A stretch of DNA of 64,000 nucleotides from Ptychodera flava (GCF_041260155.1 NC_091929.1:49181389-49245388); one strand, 5' to 3'. Counted from the stretch's first letter, positions 37,301 through 47,581 are shown. A program made the numbers and translations. Notes: generated by a model not told the origin, from the letters alone.

Positions 37301-40271
37301 AGTGACAGTGGCAATGACACCATCACCATGGGCATCAAGAGCAGTGACAGTGGCACCATCAACAGCAGTGACAGTGGCAGTGACACCAACAACTTTGCCA
37401 TCACCAGCTGTGACTGTGGCAATGGCACCATCACCATGGGCATCAAGAACAGTGACAGTGGCACAATCACCATGGGCATCAAGAACAGTGACAGTGGTGC
37501 AATCACCAGGGGCATCAAGAGCAGTGACAGTGGCAATGGCACCATCAACAGTGCCATCAACAACAGTGACAGTGGCACCATCAAGAGCAGTGACAGTGGC
37601 AATGACAACATCATCATGGACATCAAAGGCAATGACAGTGGCGCAATCACCATGGGCATCAAGAGCAGTGACAGTGACAATGGCACCATCAACAGTGCCA
37701 TCAACAACAGTGACAGTGGCACCATCAAGAGCAGTGACAGTGGTAATGACAACATCATCATGGACATCAAAGGCAATGACAGTGGCACAATCACCATGGG
37801 CATCAAGAGCAGTGACAGTGGCAATGGCACCCATCAACAGTGCCATCAACAACAGTGACAGTGGCACCATCAAGAGCAGTGACAGTGGCAATGACAACAT
37901 CACCATGGACATCAAGGGCAATGACTGTGACAGTGTCACCATCTACATTGCCATCAACACTAGTGACAGTGACAATGGCACCATCAACATTGCCATCAAC
38001 AGGAGTGACTGTGTCACCATCAATATTGCCAACAACTTTTGCACCTGCGACAGTTGTGTCTTCAACATTGCAGTCCCCTTCAGTGCCAATTAGAGTGGCG
38101 CCGACGATGTTGCCTGCAACAGGAGCTGTATTGTCAAATTTGCCAGTAGTAGTGGCACAACCAACTTACCATCAGCAGGAATACCAGTGACACTAGCAAT
38201 GCCAACAACAGTAGCAGTGACACCATCAACATTTCAACTAACCTCACAAGCTGTTGCAGTCACATCCACATCAAACCAATCAGTGATATCATCCAAAGTA
38301 CCCTTGAATTCATTACCTGTGATGTCAGCTGTCAAAATGGAGTCACCAACAATAGCACCATCAACATCACAAGCACCAGGACAACAGACTACTCTACTAG
38401 AATCACCACAAACAAAGTTGTTGAAACCTGGTGCATTTGCCCTTTCTGCAACTGAAAATACTCCTACCATCAAACAAACAGCGAGACCATTCCCAGTGGC
38501 ATTACATAAGTCACAAGCTCAGGCTGTGTCTGCAATGTCTAAAACAAGTGCTGGTATAAAACAAGGCACAGTGACATTGAAAGCCCCTTCTCAGGCTATG
38601 AGAGTTGGACAAAGGACATCAGGTTCATCACAGCACCAGCAGTCAAGTTCAAGGGAACCAGCACTTGAAATTGCAACACCAGGGAAAGCTACAACAAAAA
38701 CAAACTTGAGTTCAACAAAAGCTACTCATCGGGAGATTAAAGTGGAACCAAGTACCAGTGCTGTAGATTCATCTCAAGCTCAGAAGTCAACTTCAAAGGA
38801 ACCTGTGCCTAAGAGTGCAACATCAGGGAACGCTTTGACCAAGACAAACTTCAGCTCAACACAACAAACCAGTGCAACATCAGGGAACGCTGTGACCAAG
38901 ACAAACTTCAGCTCAACACAACAAACCAGTGCAACATCAGGGAACGCTGTGACCAAGACAAACTTCAGCTCAACACAACAAACCAGTGCAACATCTGCAA
39001 AGATTCATAAAAAGGACACCAAGTTGTATGACTACTTTGCTCGGAAAATTCTTTGTCGCAACAACATGATGAAGCCCTATGAAGATTTCTATAAAATGAA
39101 CCACCTGAAAATTCCCCATAAACCCAACGCCACTTATATGATCACAGTGCTACGTTTGATAAGTGAAACACGACCCTTTCATGAGATAACTCGACTGACA
39201 GTACCATGTCAACACACCATGGATGATGCCTCGATGAAGAAGACAGTATATCACTGCTTCTACAACCCTAGCTGTCTATATTGCATTCTCCACTGTCTAT
39301 TTGTAGATCGCACTTTTGTTCCAGAGACGATTCGTGATAAGTTGGCAGAGGCAGAGTTCCACGGCAACAAGACTCTGATAGAAAATGTGGAGAATGATGT
39401 ACTGGCGTATCTTATCGCCGTGGTTTTGAAATTTGAAGAGAGCTTTGGTGAGGATGTGATTGATTCAATATTCACCCTCACTTTTGAAGAGGAGGTCGCA
39501 TGTGAGAGGGGCAGGTGCATAATCTCACGCAATAAAAGGAAAATGATGGGACTGAACTTTGACATACAGCAGGGTGAGAAATTCTCAGTGCAGAAGGAGG
39601 TAGGGAACTTCTTCAAGGGTAAGGTTATCTATGCAGATTCCGAAGAACCTTCTGGATGCGGATGCTCCAGGGATTTCGTCATCTCAACCAGCCATGTGAC
39701 ACACTTGCCGGCAATTTTCACAGTCAGGTTGAATAGATTTGACAACCAAGGCAATGTAAAGTCTCCAGAAGATATCATCATTCCTCATAACCTAGAACTG
39801 AAAAGTGGCGGCCATTGTGTCACTTACACATTGTATGCCATGATATGCCATCTGGGACCTAGCCTTGCTGATGGTCAGTTCTGCTTCAAGTCGCTCTGCC
39901 CAATCGAAGACAGACTTGTACTCTACAAGTTTCAGGAAAACTCCACAAAATGCCAAGTTATCACCAACAATCAGCCAGAGTTCAGAGATGAATGTGCGTA
40001 CATGTTGTTTTATGAGGCCAGCGTGAAATACACAGTTCCTGTGTCAGCTCCAAAAGTGTTTTGCTATCACTTTCCTTATCTGGAACCACTTGAAATACAT
40101 AAGGCAATAATGTCTTACAAATGTACCATTAATATTAATCCAATGGAAAATGATGAAAAAGATGCAGTTGATGAGGAGAATGATGAGGATGGAGACATTG
40201 GAGCAAGTATCCTCAAGCGAACGCAGAAGATAATTGCACAGGCGAGCCAAACACAGAACCAGTGGCAGTGA
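33456..40271 (+). CDS. tandem USP-like protein, catalytically degenerate, with repeat-encoded linker (frameshifted)
   Basis: Three exons are visible: 33456-34349, 35607-35746 and 36980-40271, with GT-AG junctions in phase. Ubiquitin-specific proteases remove ubiquitin using Cys, His and Asp/Asn boxes. USP domain 1 (exons A+B) keeps the Cys box as 'CNCQYFALLQ', two Cys pairs (TCDLC, CTNC) and the C-terminal 'EEYQAYVR', where the family has GHYxAYVR, so the catalytic His is Glu. A Thr/Val/Ser/Pro linker of about 450 codons follows. USP domain 2 (from about 39030) has 'NATYMITVLRL' at the NTCYxNxxLQ position (Cys to Thr) and 'HLGPSLADGQF' at the HxG..GHY position (His to Gln), with 'LPAIFTVRLNRFD' and 'AYMLFYEA' conserved. 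Three indels break the frame: one between 33606 and 33640, one at about 37830, one at about 38166; the last two compensate. It could be a recent pseudogene, or a live pseudoenzyme gene with sequence errors. Confidence 0.65.
34645..35262. repeat. duplicated 80-bp segments and GTCCC-family remnants in USP-like intron 1
   Basis: 'taaattgtgttt(a/g)ataat' to 'tggattgtattc' occurs at 34645-34725 and again at 35181-35262. Between them, 'ttcaaatttggcgaaagg', 'acacatgcacattgatttag' and 'caaaatggctgccag' resemble the 150-bp units of the element at 40449-41409. The intron therefore contains an older, diverged relative of that repeat. Confidence 0.65.
35356..35443 (-). repeat. dispersed repeat, inverted mate of 42099-42183
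   Basis: The reverse complement contains 'aagctgttatccaattgg', 'gaatcttac' and 'ctccctaagttgctgtgaat', all found in order at 42099-42183 on the plus strand. It is part of an unidentified repeat family. Confidence 0.75.
35607..35746 (+). CDS. USP-like exon B (end of USP domain 1)
   Basis: 140 nt, phase 0 to 2, between 'tttatacccacag' and a perfect 'gtaagt' donor. It encodes QSKGFARLPLCSDSDVQTSL and 'DDPVDLKLICWKKVP'. 'LCSDSDVQ' corresponds to the family's (F/C)(N/D)DSxV box that carries the third catalytic residue; 'LKLICWKK' corresponds to the terminal LLFYxR strand. Confidence 0.75.
35747..36979. other. USP-like intron 2
   Basis: No coding sequence. It contains the perfect 22-bp palindrome 'aaagcgccaagcttggcg' plus 'cttt' at 36214-36235, followed at once by TCACGTGA (36238-36245), an E-box. 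The remainder is unannotated. Confidence 0.6.
36980..40271 (+). CDS. USP-like exon C (linker and USP domain 2)
   Basis: Acceptor 'ttcaacattgtag' ends at 36979 and joins in phase 2. A 48-bp duplication gives 'GDPTASSVMSSAS' and 'GDPTVSSVMSSAS'. A Thr/Val/Ala/Ser/Pro linker follows, then three 19-residue repeats (38811-38995), then USP domain 2 from 'YDYFARKILC' to 'AYMLFYEA', and an acidic tail 'DEENDEDGDIGAS'. The frame shifts by +1 at about 37830 (an extra C in 'ggcacccatcaa') and back at about 38166 (one base missing before 'ttaccatcagcagg'). The 694-codon frame from 38187 to the TGA at 40269-40271 is uninterrupted. Cysteine pairs 'CLYC' and 'CGC' remain, but the catalytic Cys and His positions are Thr and Gln. 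Confidence 0.75.
37235..37990. repeat. (CATCAACAGCAGTGACAGTGGCAC)-type coding array, open in several frames
   Basis: Recombined variants of 'gcagtgacagtggca', 'accatcaacagt', 'atcaccatgggcatcaaga' and 'aatgacaacatcatcatgg' make up about 750 bp of the linker. Larger blocks are duplicated within it: about 37545-37665 recurs at about 37680-37800. Long ORFs are open in other plus frames and on the minus strand only because of the repeat; only the Thr/Val/Ala/Ser/Pro reading continues the gene. Confidence 0.9.
38811..38995 (+). repeat. three 57-bp tandem repeats in the linker
   Basis: The unit encodes SATSGNA(V/L)TKTNFSSTQQT. Copies 2 and 3 appear identical and copy 1 differs at one codon (Leu for Val), indicating a recent expansion in frame. 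Confidence 0.95.
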
Positions 40272-40448
40272 AGAAATTCAAATCTGAATGACAAACATAC
40301 GCAGGAAATGACTTTCCCAAGTAAGCCTGAATGATAGTAAGGCTCCCTAAGGTGTCAGACAATGTTTACAGGGCAAAGTTCAATGAGCAAGTGGTTTATG
40401 ACATTTAAGTATCACGTTTTTGTTCAAAATTTTGTACAGTCAATTTTT

Positions 40449-41409
40449 AGTCCCCACGGACACCGTCTGGGGGGACTTATAGGTTTGGTCATGTCCGTGC
40501 GTGCGTGTGTGCGTGCGTCCGTCCGTCCGTTCACGCAGATATCTCAGAGATGCCTGGAGCGATTTCATTCAAACTTGGTACAAGGATTACTTCATATATC
40601 ATACAGATGCACATTAATTTGTTTTCTGATACGATCCAATATGGCCGCCAGGCGGCCATTTTATTACGATTTTTTCATGTACAGAGCCATAACTCAGACA
40701 AGTTTCAACCGATTTTATTCAAAGCTGGTACAAGGACATTGACCAATGTCATAGATATGCACATCAATTTGTTTTGTGATATGATCCAATATGGCCGCCA
40801 GGCGGCCATTTTGTTACGATTTTTTCATGTACAGAGCCATAATTTAGGCATATCTCAACCGATTTTATTCAAACTTTGTGTACAAGGACATTGACCTATG
40901 TCGTACATATTCACCTCGATTTATTTTGTGATACGATTCAATATGGCCGCCAGGCGGCCATTTTATTGCTATTTTTTCATGTACAGAGCCATAACTCAGA
41001 CATGTTTCAACCGATTTTATTCAAAGTTGGTACAAGGACATTGACCAATGTCATTGATATGCACGTCAATTTTTCATGTGATACGATCCAATATGGCTGC
41101 CGTGCGGCCATTTTGTTACGATTTTTTCATGTACAGAGCCATAACTCAGGCATATCTAAACGGATTGTATTCAAACTTGGTACAAGGACATTGACCTATG
41201 TCATACATATGCACATTGATTTGTTTTGTGATACGATCCAGTATGGCCGACATGTGGCCATTTTATTACGATTTTTTCATGTCCTGAACTACAACTCAGA
41301 CATGTATCAAGCGAATTTATTCAAAAGTATTTTTATCACAGACCTAAGGAAGAGGACTCTATCCTCTCTGAGGACCTGTAATCAAAGTACCCATTAACAA
41401 ATGGGGACT
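40449..41409. mobile_element. GTCCCC repeat element with five units of about 150 bp
   Basis: The element starts AGTCCCCA (40449) and ends TGGGGACT (41409). After a (GCGT/CCGT)n stretch come five tandem units in which 'atggccgccaggcggccat', a perfect 19-bp palindrome in the best copies, recurs at 40641, 40791, 40943, 41093 and 41243, spacing 150-152 bp. Because 150 is a multiple of 3, long ORFs reading 'IQYGRQAAILLRFFHVQSHN' persist; a 2-bp shift between units 2 and 3 breaks them, so I treat them as repeat-encoded. No transposase is present. Confidence 0.8.
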
Positions 41410-43274
41410 GTGTCATCAACGATGACTTGTAAGTGAGTAAAGTGGATAGTAATGGAAATAGGGGAGGAATCACTGTGCAAATAATCCGGACAATTTAGTA
41501 CTGTGAAAGACGGATCTCCAGATATCCACACTGGAATTCATGTATGGATGATGGATGTTATGCATGTAATGATGTACCGTTATACCAGTATCTGTATGCT
41601 GTAATGGACATGTTGAACACCTTGCATTTCAACAAAAGTTCTGGAGTAAGAAAGAAATGTTAATAATATGTCTCAAAAGTTCAACATTATGAACTGATTG
41701 AAGATGATGGCATAAAACTTTTCAGACTGTAAAGAATTAAATCCTATTAGCTATGTCTTTGTACAATTATTGTTTTACAAGATATCTTCCAATGTTTCTC
41801 TCATGGATTTTAAATTACATCCAGTCAGCAATGTAAGCCATGTCAGTGTTGATATATCCATCCGTAGCTGACCATTACTCAAATTTCCATTCCAACAGCC
41901 CTATAATTTTTTTTCCATCAGAACTGCTGTTCTCTTATCACATATTAAGTGCCAAAATACAATAACCTTTATCGCAGTATTGGTCAGGAAATACAGAAGA
42001 TTTGACTGATCACATAATCTTTAGGTTACTTCACTAATCAGGCAGATATGGAGCTGGACATGGATGGCCGTATTTTGGGCCGTCTTGCAGGCATTTTGAA
42101 GCTGTTATCCAATTGGTTGGCAGAATCTTACTGCTATAGTTGAATAATGCAAATAAACTCCCTAAGTTGCTGTGAATAGTGACGATCGACCAATCAGATG
42201 TAGCCTTGCAAACATGCTGCAAGTCAGCCGCATAACATTCAATTTGACAACTTATTATCAATGCCACACCAAGAAGATGCATTTCTCAATATGCCCTGTA
42301 GAAGGCGATACAACAATGTGACATCACACTAGCTGAGAACTTAACTCATGAAAATTGTGAGGAGCAGCATACATCGGAATTTTCATAAGACTGTATCAAA
42401 TGTCTTGAAAGGTGTAATATTCAGACCAAGGGGACTGGATGACTTGCTGATGAATTTTTGGACTTATATACCGGTAGGTGAACAGAGAGAAAACCAAACA
42501 TTCAAATTTTTTATGGTTCAACACTTTGGATGAGATACTCATACTTATATTGGGATGTAAGGTGTTATCGCAACCATGTGAGGGCGTTCAACCCATTTGT
42601 TGAAGTGAACATTACCATGGAATTTGAGCACCCTCTAGTGCCAGTAATCATATTTAGCATTTTCAGATTAAAAAATGTTTTGAAATTACACAATTCATTC
42701 CTACAATATAATATAAACATATATAGACATATTTCATAGATTTCCCATTCCTTTGCAGACACAGAATTCTGTCTCCTACGTGTCACTTTTTGTATTTTAT
42801 AAATATTTTACTTTATGGATGTGTTTTCAAAGACTTAGAACAAAAAATGAATGACTTTTCATTGAACCCTTTTGTCAGTTGTTTCAATTGAATTCAACTT
42901 TGAAAATAAAAATCAATAAAGTGATTACTTGTGTATTTAGAGTAACATGTTCCAAGGAGTGACCTTAGTCCACTTTGTTCATATTATGGTGAAATTTGTA
43001 AAATTTTATTCTTAAGCAATTTAAAGGATTACTTTGTTAAGAATTAGTTTCTCCAAAATTGATTGATCCAAGAACTTTTGAGGTTTTGTGTTCAGATCCT
43101 GCTGTGTAGCAAGTTACAATGGCTCGTCTAGTACCGGGTATGTTCAAATGACAAAATTAGAAAGATGCCAGTTTTATAGGCATTTATTCACAACTTTGGG
43201 TCAAAAGAGTGTACTCCCAAACTGCATGTTATACATCCTTGATGTTGTAACATCCTTCTCTGAGAAGAGTCACT
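41410..43274. other. no gene seen
   Basis: AT-rich sequence holding the dispersed repeat at 42099-42183. AATAAA at about 42915 is isolated. No coding similarity was found. Confidence 0.5.
42099..42183 (+). repeat. dispersed repeat, mate of 35356-35443
   Basis: Shares 'gctgttatccaattgg', 'gaatcttac' and 'ctccctaagttgctgtgaat' with the inverted copy 6.7 kb upstream. Confidence 0.75.
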
Positions 43275-43493
43275 GTGGACCAGTGGCTAGGGTAACGGAC
43301 TCGCTATCGGAGGATGGTGAGTTCGAGTCCCGGTAGGTCCACAGTAGTGGATTCACTGCCGGAGGATGATGAGTTCAAGACTCTAGCACGGTGTTGTGCC
43401 TGAGCAAGGCACTTTGGGGTAGTGGGTTAAGTGTACCTCATCCTGTAAATGGGCTAGCGCCCGTTGGATGATGGGCTAAATAAAAAAAAAGAA
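43275..43493 (+). mobile_element. tRNA-derived SINE
   Basis: The head at 43275-43342 keeps a 7-bp acceptor-type pairing, GTGGACC with GGTCCAC, an A-box-like 'tggctagggtaac' and a B box 'gttcgagtcc'. Next comes a degenerate second tRNA-like unit (43347-43395: 'ggattcactgccggagga', 'gagttcaagactc'). A unique body follows, ending 'gatgggctaaat' and an A-rich tail at 43481-43490. The D and anticodon arms do not fold well, so this is a SINE and not a functional tRNA. Confidence 0.75.
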
Positions 43494-44980
43494 TAACTTC
43501 AAAAACTGCTGGTCAAAAAGTGTTCTTAGAAGAATGTATCACTGTTTGTTTCTGAATTGGATTAAAGTCTACCGACATGCGGAGGTTCATCTTTGGAAAG
43601 TTGACCTGCTACACATTAAAATGGTTGAAAAGCAAGTTTATTTGTTTCAATTCCCAGCAAAATATACAACATTCAGAGATTCGAGGTAGCTCCTACACTC
43701 TGGTGGCAATTTTATTTTTTGGCAAGCACCAGGTGGGCTCCTTAACTCTACTAGCAGGAAAAGGGCAACATCTTTTAATATTCTGATCTTCACTCGTCAC
43801 ATCACTTTTCACTTCCATGGCAGAATGAAACTGTTTTCTCACATATCTATCACATGTGTAGCTCAAGAAAAAAAATTGTTTCAGGCCGGAAACTCAAATT
43901 TGGTTAAATCTACCAACATGTTAGAGTTTTTCGTCCAATCATTCATTCACTAGGGGGCTGTTTGGTCAGAAAACGTTAATAGAATGATCAAAAGTCATCT
44001 TAATCTACAGAGCTGATTTATTTCTATGAATTTCAAGGGGAAATCAGCAAGATTCAGCCATTTCTGGGAGCTCTTGTGCTGATGTGGCAGTTTTGATTTC
44101 GGCCAAAAGTGCCCTCAACAAAGCAGACAATTTTCTGCACTTTGGATTGACATGGGGTCACTCAGGGTCATTGACCGTAAAAGTACACTGGACTATTAAA
44201 GCAATTCTTTGTCCTTTTGGTCCCCATTAATAAAGATGCCCGATTGTTCCGTAGCTAAATGTCTTGTAAAAGAAAATGCAACACTCTAAGTTTTTGACTG
44301 CGTTAAAGCTTATCTATCTGTGGAGACCTTTCATCCAAATGTTGACCTTTTTATAATGGTAGCTACATACCTTATAAACAGTTTCAGAATTTATTTTTTC
44401 TCACTTGAAGAAATCCCAAACCCTATATTTTCTGAAAGCCCCGAGATTGAGAAATCCGACCGTGCACAATACAGTCATTATTTGCATAATAGTCACGTGA
44501 AAAGCGTTTTGCTGAACCTTCCAAAATCAGTTTTTTCCTCCATTTAGCGAAGAGGCTGCACGATCTCCGGTTGAAATGTATGCATTGACAAGCCTTAGCA
44601 ATACCCTTCAAATCCATGTCTGCGATTTTGTCTCTGAGACTCCATTCAAATTATATGGCGCGACAATTACAATTCCTTGAAAAGCACCTTAAGTAGGATT
44701 TTTGTGTGCATGTTAAATACAAACATGTTTCGTTGGATTCAGAGTAACCAAAGTCTGTCATGTACTGTTCCCTGGGAAAGAATTAAATAGTGAATACCAA
44801 GGAACGCCCCTTTGACCATATATGGGCATATTTAGATTACAGGTGACTGCATACCTTTAAAGGATAAAAAGGGAATCAAAGAGCACAGCTAAATCCGCCA
44901 AGGTGTTTCTTATAGTCCTTGACTGAACTATTTTCCAAATGAATCAACGCTTGTTAGAACGACGTGCTTGCTTTAATGAC
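43494..44980. other. no gene seen
   Basis: Intergenic sequence between the SINE and the 3' end of the lectin gene; only short unsupported ORFs. Confidence 0.5.
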
Positions 44981-44982
44981 GA

Positions 44983-44988
44983 TTTATT
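44983..44988 (-). terminator. putative poly(A) signal of the lectin gene
   Basis: TTTATT on the plus strand is AATAAA on the minus strand, about 145 bp beyond the lectin stop codon at 45131. The cleavage site is not defined. Confidence 0.45.
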
Positions 44989-45130
44989 TCGGAAAAACTT
45001 TTTCACAAATTGACAGTAATCTCTAAATTAGCTACAGTGAAACAACAAAGAATGATACATTCTCGAAACTACCGCAGATAGTGCCATTTGTATACCGTGT
45101 TTTATGTTGCAAGCGATCATGGAGTTTCTA

Positions 45131-45153
45131 TCACAGGGAATGGCAATGGGGAT
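45131..45153 (-). CDS. lectin last coding exon (stop)
   Basis: Acceptor 'tttctttttttcag' is very strong. The exon adds DPHCHSL and TGA. If it were skipped, the previous exon would read into its intron and stop at 45626. Confidence 0.65.
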
Positions 45154-47567
45154 CTGAAAAAAAGAAACAAAATGGGTGGAGATTAAAACGTACGGATTAT
45201 GTATGTGTACATAGCTTATAAAATGTTTTAGAAATTACCGCAACGATACAAATATAAGAAAGTCTTTAGTGAAGTCTGGTATCTGTGGAAATATGCAAAT
45301 AAAAGGAGCCAATGTAAGCTCGTACTCCCATCTACTTTTAATTAAATAGCAGTTTTTCAGAGGTTTTGGTATTTTCCTGCATTGAAAGTAGTTGTTTTAA
45401 CTTATATTCTTAGAACAGATGTGCAAAAGCAAGGCACTTAGGAAACCGAAATTCGCTTCTTCTATAAAACAAGAATTTTAAGATTTAATCGCACAAAGGC
45501 TTCTTTTTACATCTAATAACGATATGTTATTTCAGTAATACTCAGTTTTTCTAGTTTACAACAATCCTTGTTAAATATGTTTGAGCCGAATATGATATAT
45601 AGAATTGACTCTATCCCAAAACATATTATGTTGCTTTTATCAAATGACATGAATAAAACGTAATTAGATTGTGCATACCTGGAATTTCACAGACAATGCC
45701 CTTTGGTCGGTAGTCGCAGTATTCGTCGTCCCACAGACCATTTCGAGAGCCCCTGAACCTGTTGGGATCAATAAATACACGGCACAATTTTTGTAAGGGT
45801 GAGCTCTGCTTCGAGGCGTAATACAATACATCAAGAGAAGCCATAAAAAAAGAAATTACTTTATAATTATAAAACCAAACTGCACTGAAAATCTACTGTC
45901 ATGCCAGTATTTCAAATGGATACTAAAATATGCATTAAGTACGATTCAGTCGATTAAAGAAAAACTATTGTTTCTGGCTTTATTGCATGCATGCCAAATT
46001 TTAAACTGGACGGGGATAGAAACGACAACGGTGAATAAATGTTTGCTTAAGCGAGAATCGTTGTCAGCAAGAATGGTTATCATAAGAATGCTTTGCTTTA
46101 ATTTGGTCATGGAATAATTTTGACATTGGTTGTAAGATAGATTTTACCACTCGTTTGAACTGTAATGTCCTACGTATTCTTACCAAAGTTGTACGCAATC
46201 TTGTCCATCTGGATTTTGCTTTGTGTTGTTGTTTGGTTCCCGTGGTGCCCAGTTGCGGAAGTCGTGGGGGCAAAGAGCTCCTCCATCGCTCCAAACGTAT
46301 TCACCCTCCACTAAGCCGTCGCTAAGGCCGATCCAGAAGCCGAATCTGGTGATGCACGGGCTTCCATCCAGGCCATGGGTGGTGATATAATTTCTGACCT
46401 CAGAGTCGATCCGTGGAGTACGTAACGATGCCAGGCGACCTGATGGTCCACCAGGCAGTACTGAAAGGGTGCTGCACAGTTCAGCTGCTTTCGGTTGGTA
46501 TGGGTGAACGGTAGAGTCTTGTTGACAGTAGAATACATACACTGTGCAATCACAATCTCCCTTTTCACAACTTTCAAGAGTGAAATTGCCTGTGAAAAGC
46601 ATATGTTATGGCAGTGATATTACAACTTTTGAAAGCATCATGTTTGAGAAGTTATGAATACTGATGCATTCAGTTTTTGAAATGCACACAACTATTGCAT
46701 GTGAAAACAGACACCACATATTCACTTACACATGAACTAATTTAGGACAATAGGGCAGTGTTGTAATTAAGCTCATCCACCTTCCTTTCTGTGCAATACA
46801 CTTGTTTTCACGGATGATCTATAATGTTGCAACTTAGCTGAGCGCACTAAATACTTTTGATAATTTTGAACAAGAAAAAGATCCGATTCTCCAAAATTCG
46901 TTCCAATCGTGTTGTACTAGAAAGTTTGATCGAAAAGTATCAAGGATACTCTCTTAATAACAACTTTCTATATCTCGTAAGTTTGCTGGCTTGACAACAA
47001 ACTTACGAAACTTTCAGCTAGCTAATAATGATATAACTGACTTTTAATTTGTAACAAGATGACTTACCTGCAGGACTTTGCTGCTCATGAGAGATAAAGA
47101 ATGAAAAGACGTTAATTAGTCGATTATCGTAGAATGCAAAATATAGTGTGGTACCTTTTAGTTCCAAGGAATCGTCTATTTCGTTCTCATCAGCTAACCC
47201 AGTTACCTCATGCTTAATCTGGGCAAAATCAAAGTCCTACTTTGAGAAATAAACTCTATGACGCAGTTTTGAGTTTTTAAAAGTATATTCTTTAGAAAAA
47301 TAGTCACTTCCAACCATACGAAGTACGCATGTTTGGTCACATTGTACACTTAATACCGCAAAGGGGGCAAAACAATATTGGCAGCTTTTTAAACTAAAGG
47401 AGAATCACTGTAATACGAGTAAAGAGTAGACAAAATTTGCGTTAATCGTAAACGAGACCAATTTTCTAAAAAACATTTTGATTTAGTCGGCGATGTAAAT
47501 CGTGTATACTCACAGCATAGCACATCGCCACACAGGCAAAGAAGATGACTGCCAATTTAAAAGTCAT
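45131..47567 (-). CDS. secreted C-type lectin, five coding exons, about 208 aa
   Basis: Coding exons on the minus strand: 47567-47514, 47218-47155, 46589-46184, 45758-45679, 45153-45131; 627 nt in phase with GT-AG junctions. The protein starts with a signal peptide 'MTFKLAVIFFACVAMCYA', then an acidic segment, then one C-type lectin domain: 'SGRLASL', 'FGFWIGLSDGLVEGEYVWSD', 'FRNWAPREPNNN', 'DCVQLW', 'GLWDDEYC', 'KGIVCEIP'. EPN is the motif usually tied to mannose-type calcium-dependent binding; the usual WND is WDD here, still acidic. The two C-terminal domain cysteines and their partners are present. No transmembrane segment is seen, so it is probably secreted. Sugar binding and an immune or adhesion role are inferences from the family. 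Confidence 0.88.
45679..45758 (-). CDS. lectin exon with WDD and final cysteines
   Basis: 80 nt, acceptor 'gatcccaacag', donor 'ccag|gtatgc'. It encodes FRGSRNGLWDDEYCDYRPKG and IVCEIP. It completes the Trp codon begun by the previous exon. Confidence 0.88.
46184..46589 (-). CDS. lectin main domain exon
   Basis: 406 nt, acceptor 'atgcttttcacag', donor 'ctttg|gtaaga'. It carries most of the carbohydrate-recognition domain, including FWIGL and the EPN site. Confidence 0.93.
47068..47080 (-). CDS. possible 13-nt microexon of the lectin gene
   Basis: CAAAGTCCTGCAG lies between 'catgagcag' and a perfect 'gtaagt' donor. It does not keep frame after the 47155 junction, but would if the preceding exon were cut at an internal 'gag|gtaact' donor. 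It would encode QSPAG in front of the lectin domain. The call is weak. Confidence 0.25.
47155..47218 (-). CDS. lectin exon 3 (acidic neck)
   Basis: 64 nt, phase 0 to 1, acceptor 'tttgcccag', donor 'aaaag|gtacca'. It encodes IKHEVTGLADENEIDDSLEL plus K, a short acidic spacer between signal peptide and lectin domain. Confidence 0.75.
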
Positions 47568-47581
47568 GTTTGGTGTGATAT
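47514..47581 (-). CDS. lectin exon 2 (start codon and signal peptide)
   Basis: Acceptor 'ctctttgtctccag'; 14 nt of 5' UTR, then ATG at 47567-47565 and an 18-residue hydrophobic signal peptide ending CYA; donor 'gct|gtgagt'. Confidence 0.88.

Noticed and set aside
37148..37942. 264-codon minus-strand ORF and other long ORFs over the linker array
   Set aside because: They arise from the repeat being open in several frames; only the plus frame that joins the USP-like domains has gene context.
40505..41397. 129- and 173-codon ORFs reading IQYGRQAAILLRFFHVQSHN repeatedly
   Set aside because: The 150-bp unit is a multiple of 3, so the frame stays open by chance; a 2-bp change between units breaks it and the same DNA repeat is found diverged elsewhere.
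46064..46577. Other minus-strand ORFs over the lectin exon
   Set aside because: Frame shadows of the lectin domain exon and its intron.
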